Source: Paenibacillus phoenicis (GTDB taxonomy: Bacteria > Bacillota > Bacilli > Paenibacillales > Paenibacillaceae). Taken from it: 64,000 bases of DNA. The notes under the pieces were generated by a model that saw nothing but the letters and a program-made list of their open reading frames with translations, was not told the origin of the DNA and did no database searches. Both the position numbers and the translations under genes were made by a program. The stretch lies in contig NZ_JAYERP010000001.1 of the NCBI RefSeq assembly GCF_034718895.1, positions 3,001,001 through 3,065,000 of the forward strand, written 5' to 3'. This document shows positions 43,501 to 51,320 of this stretch, one piece after another; within the stretch, counting starts at the first letter, position 1, and every line of letters starts with the position of its first letter.

Positions 43501-43512
43501 TTGCTTAAGCAA
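43501..43512. promoter_or_regulatory. Perfect palindrome TTGCTTAAGCAA
   Basis: A 12-bp palindrome 34 nt upstream of the PanE-like start and inside the divergent gap with the TetR gene. A candidate TetR operator, but short. Confidence 0.45.
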
Positions 43513-43627
43513 CACATGTCTGATAAAATCGTAGTACTGCATGATCATGATTTCAACAAACAGATTCAGAGGAAAGTTGCCAAAACAACACATTTTGATA
43601 TTTGATGTTTTAGAGGGGGACAGGGAT

Positions 43628-44209
43628 ATGGTCAATCAGGAAGATCCAAGGGTCATGCGCACACGACAGTTCATCCGAGAAGCATTTAGAGAGTTGTTGC
43701 GGAGTAAAGACTTTAATGCAATATCCATCAAGGAGATTACACAGAAAGCTACCATTAACCGCGCCACCTTTTACGCCCATTACGAAGATAAATATGCTTT
43801 GCTTGAAGAATACACCGAACAGTTTTTCCGTGACATGGTTCCCGAGCAAGTGATGAACGCGCAGGAGTTTACAGCTGAAATCTGTGACCAGCTGATCTTG
43901 CTGACATACCGCTACATTGTGGATTTTTATCAGATCTGCAGAATGGATTCTAAATCGATTGCGAAGCTTGTGGATGAAATGATAAAGAAAATGTTGCAGC
44001 AAACGATCGAAAGCATTCTTTCCAAAGGGCACTCTACAGACCACCGCCATACCAAGATCGTTTCGGCTATGACAGCCTCAGCAATCTATGGCGCAGCCCA
44101 CCATTGGTTAACGGTTGGGGAAAAGAATCGAACCGATTTATTAGTAGACATGGTTCGACCTTATATCATGGAAGGCTTGGGAGTTCTCACCGACGGCAGG
44201 CAAAAATAA
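43628..44209 (+). CDS. TetR/AcrR family transcriptional regulator
   Basis: A 193-residue regulator with HTH RTRQFIREAFRELLRSKDFNAIS followed by EITQKATINRATFYAHYEDKYAL. The C-terminal half is the TetR_C-type ligand domain (KIVSAMTASAIYGAAHHWL). The ATG at 43628 has GAGGGGG upstream; 29 earlier in-frame codons overlap the promoter and are ignored. Divergent from the PanE-like gene, its likely target. Confidence 0.88.
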   Translation: MVNQEDPRVMRTRQFIREAFRELLRSKDFNAISIKEITQKATINRATFYAHYEDKYALLEEYTEQFFRDMVPEQVMNAQEFTAEICDQLILLTYRYIVDFYQICRMDSKSIAKLVDEMIKKMLQQTIESILSKGHSTDHRHTKIVSAMTASAIYGAAHHWLTVGEKNRTDLLVDMVRPYIMEGLGVLTDGRQK

Positions 44210-44211
44210 AG

Positions 44212-44238
44212 CGGGGTTGCTATGGCAACCCCGCTTTG
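44212..44238 (+). terminator. Terminator after the TetR gene
   Basis: AAGCGGGGTTGC-TAT-GGCAACCCCGCTT is a near-perfect hairpin but its T run is short (TTTGTT). The proposed transposon left end begins within its last bases. Confidence 0.8.
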
Positions 44239-44262
44239 TTCGTTGACATTAGAGTTGGTAAC
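44237..44262 (+). repeat. Candidate Tn7-like left end with one TnsB-type site
   Basis: Reads TGTTCGT followed by TGACATTAGAGTTGGTAAC. The right end on the opposite strand reads TGTCTGG followed by TGACATTAAAGTTAGTGCC. The alignment is gap-free with 19 of 26 identical positions. A weaker second site (AAGTT-n2-TACC) may lie at 44311-44333. Confidence 0.6.
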
Positions 44263-44373
44263 TAACCCCCCTTGCTTGTCATCCAAAAAATTTCACAATC
44301 CGCAATGCTATATTAAGTTTCTACCTAGGCCGCCGCGGCAGCCCCATGGTTCACAGTTCTTTATAACCTTGAT

Positions 44374-45126
44374 TTAGTTTTCTTCTCCTTTTTCTTCATA
44401 AAGCTTGTGTAGTTGAACTCGACCATAAATATTTTTGCGTGCATTCGCGAATTCTATCTTATCTAGACTATCAAAGCCCTTCCTTGTTGCAATTGATAAG
44501 CTGTTTACCAAACTTTTTTCGAGATCTTCTTGAATTGTATAAAGGTCAAGTTCCTCAACCATTCTAGAGACAACCATCATAATAAAAGATAGCCCCCTTG
44601 GAATAAAAGTCGATATTAACTCACGTGCACGCAGGCACATTTTTGCTGTATCTGTCGTTCCTTCTGGATTGCCACCTAACAAACTCTCCAACTCATTAAG
44701 AGGCCTACCGTTGATCCATCCTTTTATCCCAGGAAGAAGGGAAGATAAAACAGCACCATCTAGTGGTGATGTTGAAGTCCGACCGGTAGCTACAAGTGCA
44801 GACCTATGTACATCTTGAAGCAGATGAGCCCGAGATTCGGCATCTTCGACAAGCCAATTTAGGGTCCAGTCCACCCACCCGCTTATGGTAGTTGGTAAAT
44901 CGCCTGCATTTTGGTTTAATCGCAATCTTAGTCGTTCCAATATGTCTAATGGTATCCCACTTTGAGACGCGATCTTGATCTCGATCGGATCTGGTTTACG
45001 CTCTAATGCCTCTTTTGCTTCTAACCATAATCTTTCAATTTTTTTTATATAATCCCCTTCAATCCCCCCGTTTTTCGCTATAAATACACCGAAGGAGCGT
45101 GAAAGAATATCATCTGACATTGACAC
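44374..45126 (-). CDS. C-terminal part of a helicase-like protein (5' truncated)
   Basis: The annotated frame has a GTG at 45126 and an ATG at 45120, but the same frame stays open upstream to 45291 with coding-like sequence (DFPSLRKRDPF, KPYLDRDVRYTVNRLAVLKA), so neither is the natural start. The 250 residues are helical, and the end (KGFDSLDKIEFANARKNIYGRVQLHKLYEE) resembles the C-termini of Ski2/Lhr-like superfamily 2 helicases found in defence loci. No Walker motifs are present. A hairpin (AAAAGAGA..TCTCTTTT, 45259-45282) interrupts the 5' side. I regard it as the tail of a lost larger gene; the family call is tentative. Confidence 0.45.
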   Translation of the reverse strand: MSMSDDILSRSFGVFIAKNGGIEGDYIKKIERLWLEAKEALERKPDPIEIKIASQSGIPLDILERLRLRLNQNAGDLPTTISGWVDWTLNWLVEDAESRAHLLQDVHRSALVATGRTSTSPLDGAVLSSLLPGIKGWINGRPLNELESLLGGNPEGTTDTAKMCLRARELISTFIPRGLSFIMMVVSRMVEELDLYTIQEDLEKSLVNSLSIATRKGFDSLDKIEFANARKNIYGRVQLHKLYEEKGEEN

Positions 45127-45399
45127 ATCCGCTTCCGCTTTTAGAACGGCAAGACGGTTTACCGTATAACGGACATCGCGGTCTAGATAGGGCTTGCTGA
45201 ACGGGTCACGTTTCCGGAGAGACGGGAAGTCGGGACGGAAGCCATTGCAGAATAGGCAAAAAGAGAACCCGGAGTCTCTTTTCGAGATTCGTCACCAGCA
45301 GTAATGATGGGGAAAAATTGCCTGGCATGATCATTTGGCACTCGGTTAACTATCTACAATATTGTCGCCTCCAAGTGCACGGTTTTTCGTGGGTGGCCC

Positions 45400-45646
45400 C
45401 TGTTTTCCTTACATTTGATTTCGACAAATGAGGTCTTAAACCCTTGTAATTACTCACTCTTTCGTTTGTTCAGCAAGCCCTAATGTCATAAGAAAATAAA
45501 GTGTTAGACTGAATCTCCTTATTCTACTCGGCAATTCGAATCGTCAAATTGTCAGACTCCATAAAATAAGGATTAGACTGGCCCTAGAAATGAATACAGC
45601 GACAGCCAAGGACAAGAAAATATTGTCCTAGACTGTCGCTGTTTCA
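45400..45646. repeat. Intergenic module array (core TTAGACTG) with hairpin
   Basis: Two forward modules AAAATAAAGTGTTAGACTG (45493) and AAAATAAGGATTAGACTG (45563), a reversed-looking copy GTCAGACTCC between them, and a hairpin of AACAGCGACAG arms (45597-45646). Apart from the fragment at 45644-45792, no gene is seen in 45292-45943. Confidence 0.6.
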
Positions 45647-45792
45647 TTTAACTAACGTTCTTCGATAGCTTAATTCCGAAAGGATCATGGCTACGGCATG
45701 GAAGAAACTATCGAACATCCGTACAATGGTGCTGAGCAGCGCCAAATCGTATAGAGCGGCCAAGCCGGGGTCTTCACCAAGAAAATTCACGG
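45644..45792 (-). pseudogene. Fragment of an imine-reductase-like NAD(P)-dependent oxidoreductase
   Basis: The minus strand encodes VNFLGEDPGLAALYDLALLS followed by MFDSFFHAVAMI. The GxDPGLAALYDLALL segment is characteristic of the C-terminal dimerisation domain of 6-phosphogluconate-dehydrogenase-like imine reductases. Only about 48 residues remain, ending in TGA at 45644-45646; both the Rossmann domain and the far C-terminus are missing. Confidence 0.6.
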
Positions 45793-45943
45793 CCCCTAGG
45801 CCCTTCATCTAGGGAACATCCATGAATTCTAATTGTAACCATATTATCTTATGTGTGGAAGTAGCTTTTTCCACATTCGTAATTTCTCATACTGATGTTT
45901 ACGATGCGTTAGTGGGCAAAATGTGGTCAAGTCTTCGGCTTCT

Positions 45944-46396
45944 TTAAAATGGTTTAACAACCATAAGCACCAATATGGCAATCATCAGCAACTGTGCGGC
46001 CGTCTCGATGGGTACGATCCTTTTCATCAACAGTCCGAACTCGGCGGGTATTTCATTACCCTGGTCTTGACTTTTAGATACGATCTTTATAATCTTTTTG
46101 ATCCGCGGCTCGATCAATCCGTCGATCATGGCGACCATGAGCAGCGATAAAAGGATCGATACATTCAGCCACATTTGGGAGAAGCCCGTCTTGGTTATGA
46201 TCATAAGCCAAACCCCGGTTATAATAAGTACGACTCCGCCAATTTTAGGCATTATGGCAAGCTTGGTCGATATACCAAAAGCAAAACGCAGCTGGCCGAC
46301 GGTTCTAGCGGATCTTCGAATGATGGGCATCACTAAAGCGGGACCAATGATGGCGATTGAAGCCAATAGATGCAAAACGAGCAGTAATCTAAACAC
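45944..46396 (-). CDS. DUF2269-like integral membrane protein
   Basis: A 150-residue protein with four predicted helices (residues 3-25, 50-67, 77-95, 127-147). The arrangement LLLVLHLLASIAIIGPALVMP and KIGGVVLIITGVWLM fits DUF2269 membrane proteins of unknown role. It begins 14 nt after the NmrA-like stop and is probably co-transcribed with it. Confidence 0.75.
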   Translation of the reverse strand: MFRLLLVLHLLASIAIIGPALVMPIIRRSARTVGQLRFAFGISTKLAIMPKIGGVVLIITGVWLMIITKTGFSQMWLNVSILLSLLMVAMIDGLIEPRIKKIIKIVSKSQDQGNEIPAEFGLLMKRIVPIETAAQLLMIAILVLMVVKPF

Positions 46397-46410
46397 TTAT
46401 CCCCTTCTCC

Positions 46411-47139
46411 TCAGTACACCGGAATATCGCTTTGATAGGCTAGACCGACCCTTTTTCTTTTAAACGCACCTCCAAGCTCTAAATGGTCCAGCATACATTT
46501 CGCTACATCGTCATAAGCAACAGCCAATTCTTGAAGTCGGCTGAACAAGTGACCGGCTATATCTGCTTCGGAATATTCCTTGATCGTCTCCGAAATCGGA
46601 ATCGGCAAGGTTTCGGTTGTTACATGCAGATGAACCGGATTTGGATGCTTTATCGAATCAATCATTGTTCCCGGACACATAATGGACCAATCGAGTTGAG
46701 TCTGCTGTAGCCGCTCGAAATTCCGGTTGTGATTTTTATACTCAGGCGGGAAGCCGGGTAAATTGTTGCCGATAAGATCGGTATATGGAATATCCAGCAG
46801 TCCGGCACCTCCCATTATCCATACCCGCCCAGAGAAACTAGTTTGGAATTCGCATTGGCTTATAATGTTATCGACGATACGAACGAACTCTTCTCCCTGA
46901 CCCGCATGACCGGCTGCAATAATAGCGGCGTCTTGATGCGTGAGCGCCTCGCCGACGTTGGCCGGGTCCAGAATATCGTCTACGATCACCTTCACATGCT
47001 GTGCTGAATGCTCACCTAATTGATTGTAAAGCCTTTCAGCATTTCGCACAAATGCGGTCATTTCATACCCCATTTTTATCCCTTGCGCCAGCACTCTTTT
47101 TCCTGTATTCCCCGTCGCTCCAAAAACAACAATTTTCAT
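46411..47139 (-). CDS. NAD(P)-binding oxidoreductase, NmrA/atypical SDR type
   Basis: A 242-residue protein with the glycine-rich motif VVFGATGNTGKRV at residues 4-16. The central fold ends in a variable C-terminal region. Atypical SDRs of this kind include quinone reductases and NADP-sensing regulators. The ATG at 47139 has GGAGGAAAG upstream. Two palindromes lie about 80-110 nt upstream, and an HxlR regulator is encoded next door, a common pairing for quinone- or aldehyde-responsive control. Confidence 0.85.
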   Translation of the reverse strand: MKIVVFGATGNTGKRVLAQGIKMGYEMTAFVRNAERLYNQLGEHSAQHVKVIVDDILDPANVGEALTHQDAAIIAAGHAGQGEEFVRIVDNIISQCEFQTSFSGRVWIMGGAGLLDIPYTDLIGNNLPGFPPEYKNHNRNFERLQQTQLDWSIMCPGTMIDSIKHPNPVHLHVTTETLPIPISETIKEYSEADIAGHLFSRLQELAVAYDDVAKCMLDHLELGGAFKRKRVGLAYQSDIPVY

Positions 47140-47219
47140 TGTTCTTTCCTCCATTTACATGACTCCTAAAATCGAGTTAACTCAAGCTTAGCATCGCTTC
47201 GAAATTATGGTAAGAACCC

Positions 47220-47251
47220 ACTTTAAAGTAGGGTACTTACTTAAAAGTAAG
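47220..47251. promoter_or_regulatory. Two palindromes, candidate HxlR operators
   Basis: ACTTTAAAGT (47220-47229) and CTTACTT-AA-AAGTAAG (47236-47251) are both perfect and share the ACTT/AAGT arms. Similar arms AAAGT-AAAC-ACTTT occur upstream of the HxlR gene at 47839-47852. Confidence 0.65.
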
Positions 47252-47387
47252 CATGACAAAAAGGGATGCCGTAACTGTTCTCGCGGAGGTCGGGAGAACA
47301 GGAAATTTCTAAAGATGGTTGGCGATACTACAGCTTTATTATCCCAAGTCCTGAAATTATTTCTAACAAGAGTGCCGACTGTCGGTA

Positions 47388-47424
47388 AACAAAAGCTGCC
47401 CGGTGTCCCGTGGCAGCTTTTGTT
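47388..47424. terminator. Hairpin terminator 3' of the HxlR gene
   Basis: ACAAAAGCTGCC and GGCAGCTTTTGT form a 12-bp stem with an 11-nt loop. A related hairpin, AAAGTTGCC..GGCAGCTTT, lies at 47923-47951. Confidence 0.75.
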
Positions 47425-47465
47425 ATGAGTTGATTGAATTAATTTATAAGTCCATTGAACCAGCT

Positions 47466-47798
47466 TTAAGACGTTGATTCTTCATATTTCCGCTTATTAT
47501 GATTTTCTCCCCAAGCACACATGACTTCTGCTACTGGGATCAATGTTTTGCCGTATTCACTAAGGGAATATTCTACTTTCGGAGGGATGGTAGGGTAGAC
47601 CGTTCTTTCGACTATGCCTTCGCATTCCAAATCTCGAAGATGTTGTGAAAGCATTTTTTGTGAAACATTAGGTATAAGCTTTTCCAGATCGTTGAATCGC
47701 TTATTGGATTCAATCAAATTCCATAAAATCATTGGCTTCCATTTGCCGCCTAAAACATGAATGAGTGTCTCAACTGGACATTCACGCTGATGAATCAT
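47466..47798 (-). CDS. HxlR family transcriptional regulator
   Basis: A 110-residue winged-helix regulator with the family signature CPVETLIHVLGGKWKPMILWNL, recognition helix region VSQKMLSQHLRDLECEGI and wing RTVYPTIPPKVEYSLSEYG. The Cys near residue 7 is the conserved redox-sensing position of YodB/CatR-like members. It probably controls the NmrA-like/DUF2269 genes and itself through ACTT/AAGT palindromes. Confidence 0.9.
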   Translation of the reverse strand: MIHQRECPVETLIHVLGGKWKPMILWNLIESNKRFNDLEKLIPNVSQKMLSQHLRDLECEGIVERTVYPTIPPKVEYSLSEYGKTLIPVAEVMCAWGENHNKRKYEESTS

Positions 47799-47838
47799 GG
47801 TTAAATCATCTCCTTTCTTTTACGTAAATGCATTATCC

Positions 47839-47852
47839 AAAGTAAACACTTT
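47839..47852 (-). promoter_or_regulatory. Candidate autoregulatory HxlR site
   Basis: AAAGT-AAAC-ACTTT, 41 nt upstream of the HxlR start codon. Confidence 0.45.
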
Positions 47853-47959
47853 ACAAAAGTCTACATGAGCTGTGCAAACAAATCAATGCCGACGGATTGA
47901 TTTCTATCCCCACAAGAAAAATAAAGTTGCCAGATTCCCGCCGGCAGCTTTCAACTAAC

Positions 47960-48955
47960 GTACCCGTTAGCCATCCATGTCCCTCTCGGGGCACCACAGC
48001 GTAATGAAAATTTTGATGCGGCGTTTTATACTGTTCTTACGGCTGGTGAGGAAGGTCGTTAAGCTATGGTGTCGCGAACCCATCCGTTAGTCTGACTACA
48101 ACGGCCACGGTGCACCACGGTATGTCGCTCCTTTTTGGAAGCACGCGGGGTAGAGTAATCCTTTTCTGGTTGTTGCCCAGTCCTCAACTTTAATTGCCGT
48201 AGAAAGGTGAATGTTATGGATATCCTGATCGAGCGTGCTTGCGGTTTGGATGTTCACAAGAAGTCCATCACCGCTTGCGTTATGACTCCCGAAGGAAAGG
48301 AGATTACGACGTTTCGCACACACACGGTGTTCCTGCTCAATCTCATCGACTGGATCAAGCAGCATCGCTGTACGCATGTGGCCATGGAGAGTACCGGCGT
48401 TTTCTGGAAACCTATCGTCAACCTGCTTGAAGCCGAAGAGATTCAGTTCCTGGTCGTTAATGCCCAGCACATCAAAGCAGTTCCCGGCAGGAAGACAGAC
48501 GTGAAGGATGCGGAGTGGATTTGCAATCTGCTGCGGCATGGGCTGCTGAAGCCCAGCTATATTCCTGATCGTAACCAACGCGAACTTCGTGAATTGGTCC
48601 GCTACCGCAGAAGCCTGATTCAGGAACGGTCCCGTGAACATAACCGGGTCCAAAAGGTCCTGGAAGGCGCCAATATTAAACTCGCTGCTGTAGTCTCCGA
48701 CATTATGGGCGTAAGCAGCCGCGATATGATGAGTGCCATGATCGAGGGCGAAGAAGATCCGGAAAAGCTGGCTGCCTTCGCTAGGCGGACGCTTAAGAAA
48801 AAGAAAGAAGAGCTGGAATTAGCCTTGCGTGGAAACATGAGTGCCCACCAGCGGATCATGCTGAAAACCATGCTCACGCATGTCGATTTTCTGAATGAGC
48901 AGATTCTCGAACTGGATACGGAGGTAGCCAAACGGCTCGACCCTTTTCCGTATAT
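47960..48955 (+). mobile_element. IS110-family insertion sequence, 3' truncated
   Basis: The recombinase gene starts at 48216 and loses similarity to the family near 48955, where antisense tnsA sequence begins. The 5' non-coding part is about 250 bp (47960-48215); its outer boundary cannot be set because IS110 elements lack clear terminal repeats. It contains short repeated pieces (CCGTTAG twice, GCACCAC twice). In IS110 elements this non-coding end encodes the guide (bridge) RNA, so a relic of one may be here. The 417-bp gap 47799-48215 has no gene. Confidence 0.65.
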
Positions 48956-48989
48956 CAGTCACTCCATCAAGCCATTCACAGTAATATAA
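48216..48989 (+). pseudogene. IS110-family recombinase, C-terminally truncated
   Basis: 257 residues of an expected 400. The N-terminal RuvC-like DEDD domain is complete: GLDVHKKSI, AMESTGVFWKP, and KTDVKDAEWI. The helical middle is present, but the C-terminal Tnp_20 domain with the catalytic Ser is missing; the last residues (SHSIKPFTVI) are antisense tnsA. The ATG at 48216 follows AAAGGTG. It should be inactive. Confidence 0.85.
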
Positions 48990-49190
48990 GTACTTTCTTT
49001 CATGCTCAGACAAGGTGTGGTGAATCCTTTTAGTTTTCCACCCTTTATGTCGTGCCAGCCATCCTTCTGAGGCAATTTTATTGTCATGTGCCTGAATAAA
49101 GGGTTGATAATTTTCTCCAACTCCCTGACCCCTGCCTTTTTTAATGTAGTTGGTTTGCAGCTTTTCTTTTCTTGTGCCTCGTTTAGACAA
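48955..49190 (-). pseudogene. tnsA: TnsA endonuclease, N-terminal fragment of a Tn7-like transposase
   Basis: A TTG start at 49190, 6 nt after GGAGGTG, opens a frame with the TnsA N-terminal signature: GRGQGVGENYQPFIQ, then GWLARHKGWKTKRIHHTLSEHERKYLYY and LDGVTDI. The Glu in LSEHE corresponds to the first catalytic residue; the later Asp and Lys are lost. TnsA normally cuts the 5' ends of the transposon with TnsB. About 77 of an expected 270 residues remain before IS110 sequence takes over near 48955. It reads away from the right end and from glmS, as in Tn7. Confidence 0.82.
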
Positions 49191-49261
49191 AATAACACCT
49201 CCATTTTGGTTTCCATAAAACGGCCTATAGCGAGCTGTCCGTTATAATCCCTAAAAACGAC

Positions 49262-49300
49262 TAATGGCTTCGCCCCCTAAAACAAAGGGCGAAGCCATTA
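49262..49300. terminator. Strong hairpin between tnsA and the transposon end
   Basis: TAATGGCTTCGCCC and GGGCGAAGCCATTA form a 14-bp stem with an 11-nt loop. It may block readthrough from glmS into the element. Confidence 0.75.
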
Positions 49301-49377
49301 GATTTAAATTGTTTTGCTGTAATACTAGATGGTCTTAATTCCATTTTAACCAAGAACGGCTGTTAAATAAACATTCA

Positions 49378-49463
49378 GATACCAACTCTATTGTAAAGGC
49401 ACTAACTTTGTTGTAAAGGTACCAACTATAATGTCTAGGCACTAACTTTAATGTCACCAGACA
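49378..49463 (-). repeat. Tn7-like right end: four tandem 20-bp TnsB-type sites
   Basis: Four head-to-tail units at 49378, 49398, 49418 and 49438, each exactly 20 bp. On the minus strand the consensus is TTGACATTAAAGTTRGTRCC. The outermost unit is preceded by TGTCTGG, giving an end that begins with TGT at 49463. Tn7R also has four adjacent TnsB sites and a terminal TGT. The end is separated from the glmS stop by 24 nt. Confidence 0.85.
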
Positions 49464-49487
49464 TTATTGAGTCCAGATTATGATATC

Positions 49488-51320
49488 TTACTCCACCGTC
49501 ACACTCTTCGCCAAGTTCCGTGGCTTGTCGACGTCGTTGCCGCGAGCCAGGGAAGCGTAGTAAGCGAGCAATTGGAGCGGTACGACCGACAGGGCTGGTG
49601 TCAGCAGCGGCAGCGTCTTCGGAATGGACAGCGCTTGGTCAACCGACTTCAGCAGGTCAGGCACATGCTCCTCGTGCGTGATCGCCATGACTTCTGCGCC
49701 ACGCGCTTTTACTTCCTTGATGTTGCTGACGGTTTTCTCCAGCACAGATTCCTGGGTTGCCAGCGCAATCACCGGAACGCCTTCTTCGATTAAGGCCAGG
49801 GTGCCGTGCTTCAACTCACCGGCAGCGTACGCTTCAGAGTGAATGTAGGAAATTTCCTTCAGCTTCAGCGAACCTTCCTGCACGACGGAATAGTCGAGAC
49901 CGCGACCGATAAAGAACAGATGCTCATTGCTAGCAATTTGCTCCGCATAAGCCTTCACCACATCGGCCTGAGCCAGCATGCTTTCCACCTGCTCCGGCAG
50001 CGACTGCATGGCCGCAATCACATGAGCCACTTGATCTTCGCTTTGCGTACCGCGAACCTGAGCCATGTACAGAGCAAGCAGGTAAAAGGCAATCAACTGG
50101 GACGTATACGCCTTCGTCGAAGCGACGGCGATTTCCGGACCAGCGAGCGTAGCGATCACATCGTCTGCATCGCGGGCAATCGAGCTGCCAACCACGTTGG
50201 TGATCGCCAGCACATGGGCACCGTTTGCTTGCGCTTCACGCAGTGCTGCCAGCGTATCGGCCGTTTCGCCCGATTGGCTGACAACGATCACGAGCGTATC
50301 CGGCGTAATCAACGGCGAGCGGTAACGGTATTCCGAAGCGACGTCCGTCATCACCGGAATGCGTACGAGTTGCTCGATCGCCGTCCCGCCGACCAGACCG
50401 GCGTTATAAGCCGTACCGCAAGCAACGATATGAATCGCTCTCAGGCTGCGGATCTTCTCGTCCGTCAGTTTCAAGCCAGGCAACACGACTTTGCGTCCGC
50501 TTTCGTCGATGCGGCCCAGCATCGTGTCCCGGTAGGCCTTCGGCTGCTCGTGGATCTCTTTCAGCATGAAATGATCGAACCCGCCTTTTTCCGCGGTGAC
50601 AGCGTCCCAATCGACACGAATCATTTCCCGAGAAATAAAATTCCCTTCGATGGTCATCAGTTCGACAGAATCCTTCGTCAGCACCGCCATCTCGCCATCG
50701 TTCAAAATATAGACGTTCCGCGTGTAATTCAACAACGCAGGAATGTCGGAGCCGATAAAGTTCTCGCCTTCGCCAAGACCAATGATCAACGGGCTAGCTT
50801 GACGGACAGCCACCAGTTTGTCAGGTTCATACTCCGTCAGCACCCCAAGTGCAAAAGCGCCGCGCATATAGCTGATCGCCTTCTGAACCGCCTTCACGAT
50901 ATCGCCTTGATACTCGCGAGCGACCAGATGGGAAATGACCTCCGTATCCGTTTCAGAAACAAAGACATACCCTTGACTGATCAGCTCTTCCTTCAATTCC
51001 AGATAGTTTTCGACGATCCCATTATGCACGACCGAAAATTTCTGGGTATGATCGGTATGCGGATGAGAATTCACGTCAGACGGTTTGCCGTGCGTAGCCC
51101 AACGGGTGTGACCAATCCCGGCCGAACCCTTGAGCGGTGCATCCTCCAGCTTGGATTCCAGGTTCGCCAGACGGCCGAGCGATTTTGCAATCTTCAGACC
51201 CTCCGACGTAAACACAGCAATCCCTGCGGAGTCGTACCCGCGATACTCCAGTTTCTTTAATCCCTCAAGCAACACCGACTGCGTATCCCGATTCCCAATG
51301 TATCCAACAATACCACACAT
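49488..51320 (-). CDS. glmS: Glutamine-fructose-6-phosphate aminotransferase
   Basis: A 610-residue enzyme that makes glucosamine-6-phosphate from fructose-6-phosphate and glutamine, the first step toward UDP-GlcNAc for the cell wall. The N-terminal glutaminase begins MCGIVGYIG; Cys after the initiator Met is the nucleophile, which fixes the start at 51320 rather than the in-frame ATG two codons earlier. Two SIS domains follow (HIVACGTAYNAGLVG, VVSQSGETADTL, FIGRGLDYSV), and the C-terminus DKPRNLAKSVTVE is conserved. This conserved 3' end is the usual recognition site of Tn7-like TnsD/TniQ proteins. Expression is controlled by the ribozyme upstream. Confidence 0.98.
   Translation of the reverse strand: MCGIVGYIGNRDTQSVLLEGLKKLEYRGYDSAGIAVFTSEGLKIAKSLGRLANLESKLEDAPLKGSAGIGHTRWATHGKPSDVNSHPHTDHTQKFSVVHNGIVENYLELKEELISQGYVFVSETDTEVISHLVAREYQGDIVKAVQKAISYMRGAFALGVLTEYEPDKLVAVRQASPLIIGLGEGENFIGSDIPALLNYTRNVYILNDGEMAVLTKDSVELMTIEGNFISREMIRVDWDAVTAEKGGFDHFMLKEIHEQPKAYRDTMLGRIDESGRKVVLPGLKLTDEKIRSLRAIHIVACGTAYNAGLVGGTAIEQLVRIPVMTDVASEYRYRSPLITPDTLVIVVSQSGETADTLAALREAQANGAHVLAITNVVGSSIARDADDVIATLAGPEIAVASTKAYTSQLIAFYLLALYMAQVRGTQSEDQVAHVIAAMQSLPEQVESMLAQADVVKAYAEQIASNEHLFFIGRGLDYSVVQEGSLKLKEISYIHSEAYAAGELKHGTLALIEEGVPVIALATQESVLEKTVSNIKEVKARGAEVMAITHEEHVPDLLKSVDQALSIPKTLPLLTPALSVVPLQLLAYYASLARGNDVDKPRNLAKSVTVE

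Larger units (their letters stand above)
44237..49463. mobile_element. Degraded Tn7-like element at the glmS attachment site (proposed span)
   Basis: The right boundary is well supported: an end starting TGT at 49463, separated by 24 nt from the glmS stop, four tandem 20-bp sites, and a tnsA start reading inward, exactly the arrangement at Tn7R. The left boundary is a single matching end at 44237 in the opposite orientation with the same spacing from TGT to the site core. Against one intact insertion, the adjacent 5-bp sequences differ (CGCTT left, TTATT right), and tnsB, tnsC and tniQ/tnsD are absent. The interval holds possible cargo (helicase fragment, HxlR/NmrA genes) and an IS110-family fragment. 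Confidence 0.6.

Noticed and set aside
45484..45583. TGTCATAAG followed by AAAATAAAGTGTTAGACTGAA looks like the E. coli Tn7 end, with a second site 70 nt on
   Set aside because: The same core occurs in two hairpin terminators (42490-42556 and 45597-45646) of this window, so it is better explained by a dispersed intergenic module; it also differs from the sites found at the glmS-side end.
47207..47428. 73-codon plus-strand frame with a start near the HxlR palindromes
   Set aside because: No ribosome binding site, basic low-information protein, and it runs through the operator and a terminator hairpin.
48959..49216. Alternative minus-strand frame of 85 codons overlapping tnsA
   Set aside because: It is frame-shifted relative to the frame that carries the TnsA motifs and has no recognisable family.
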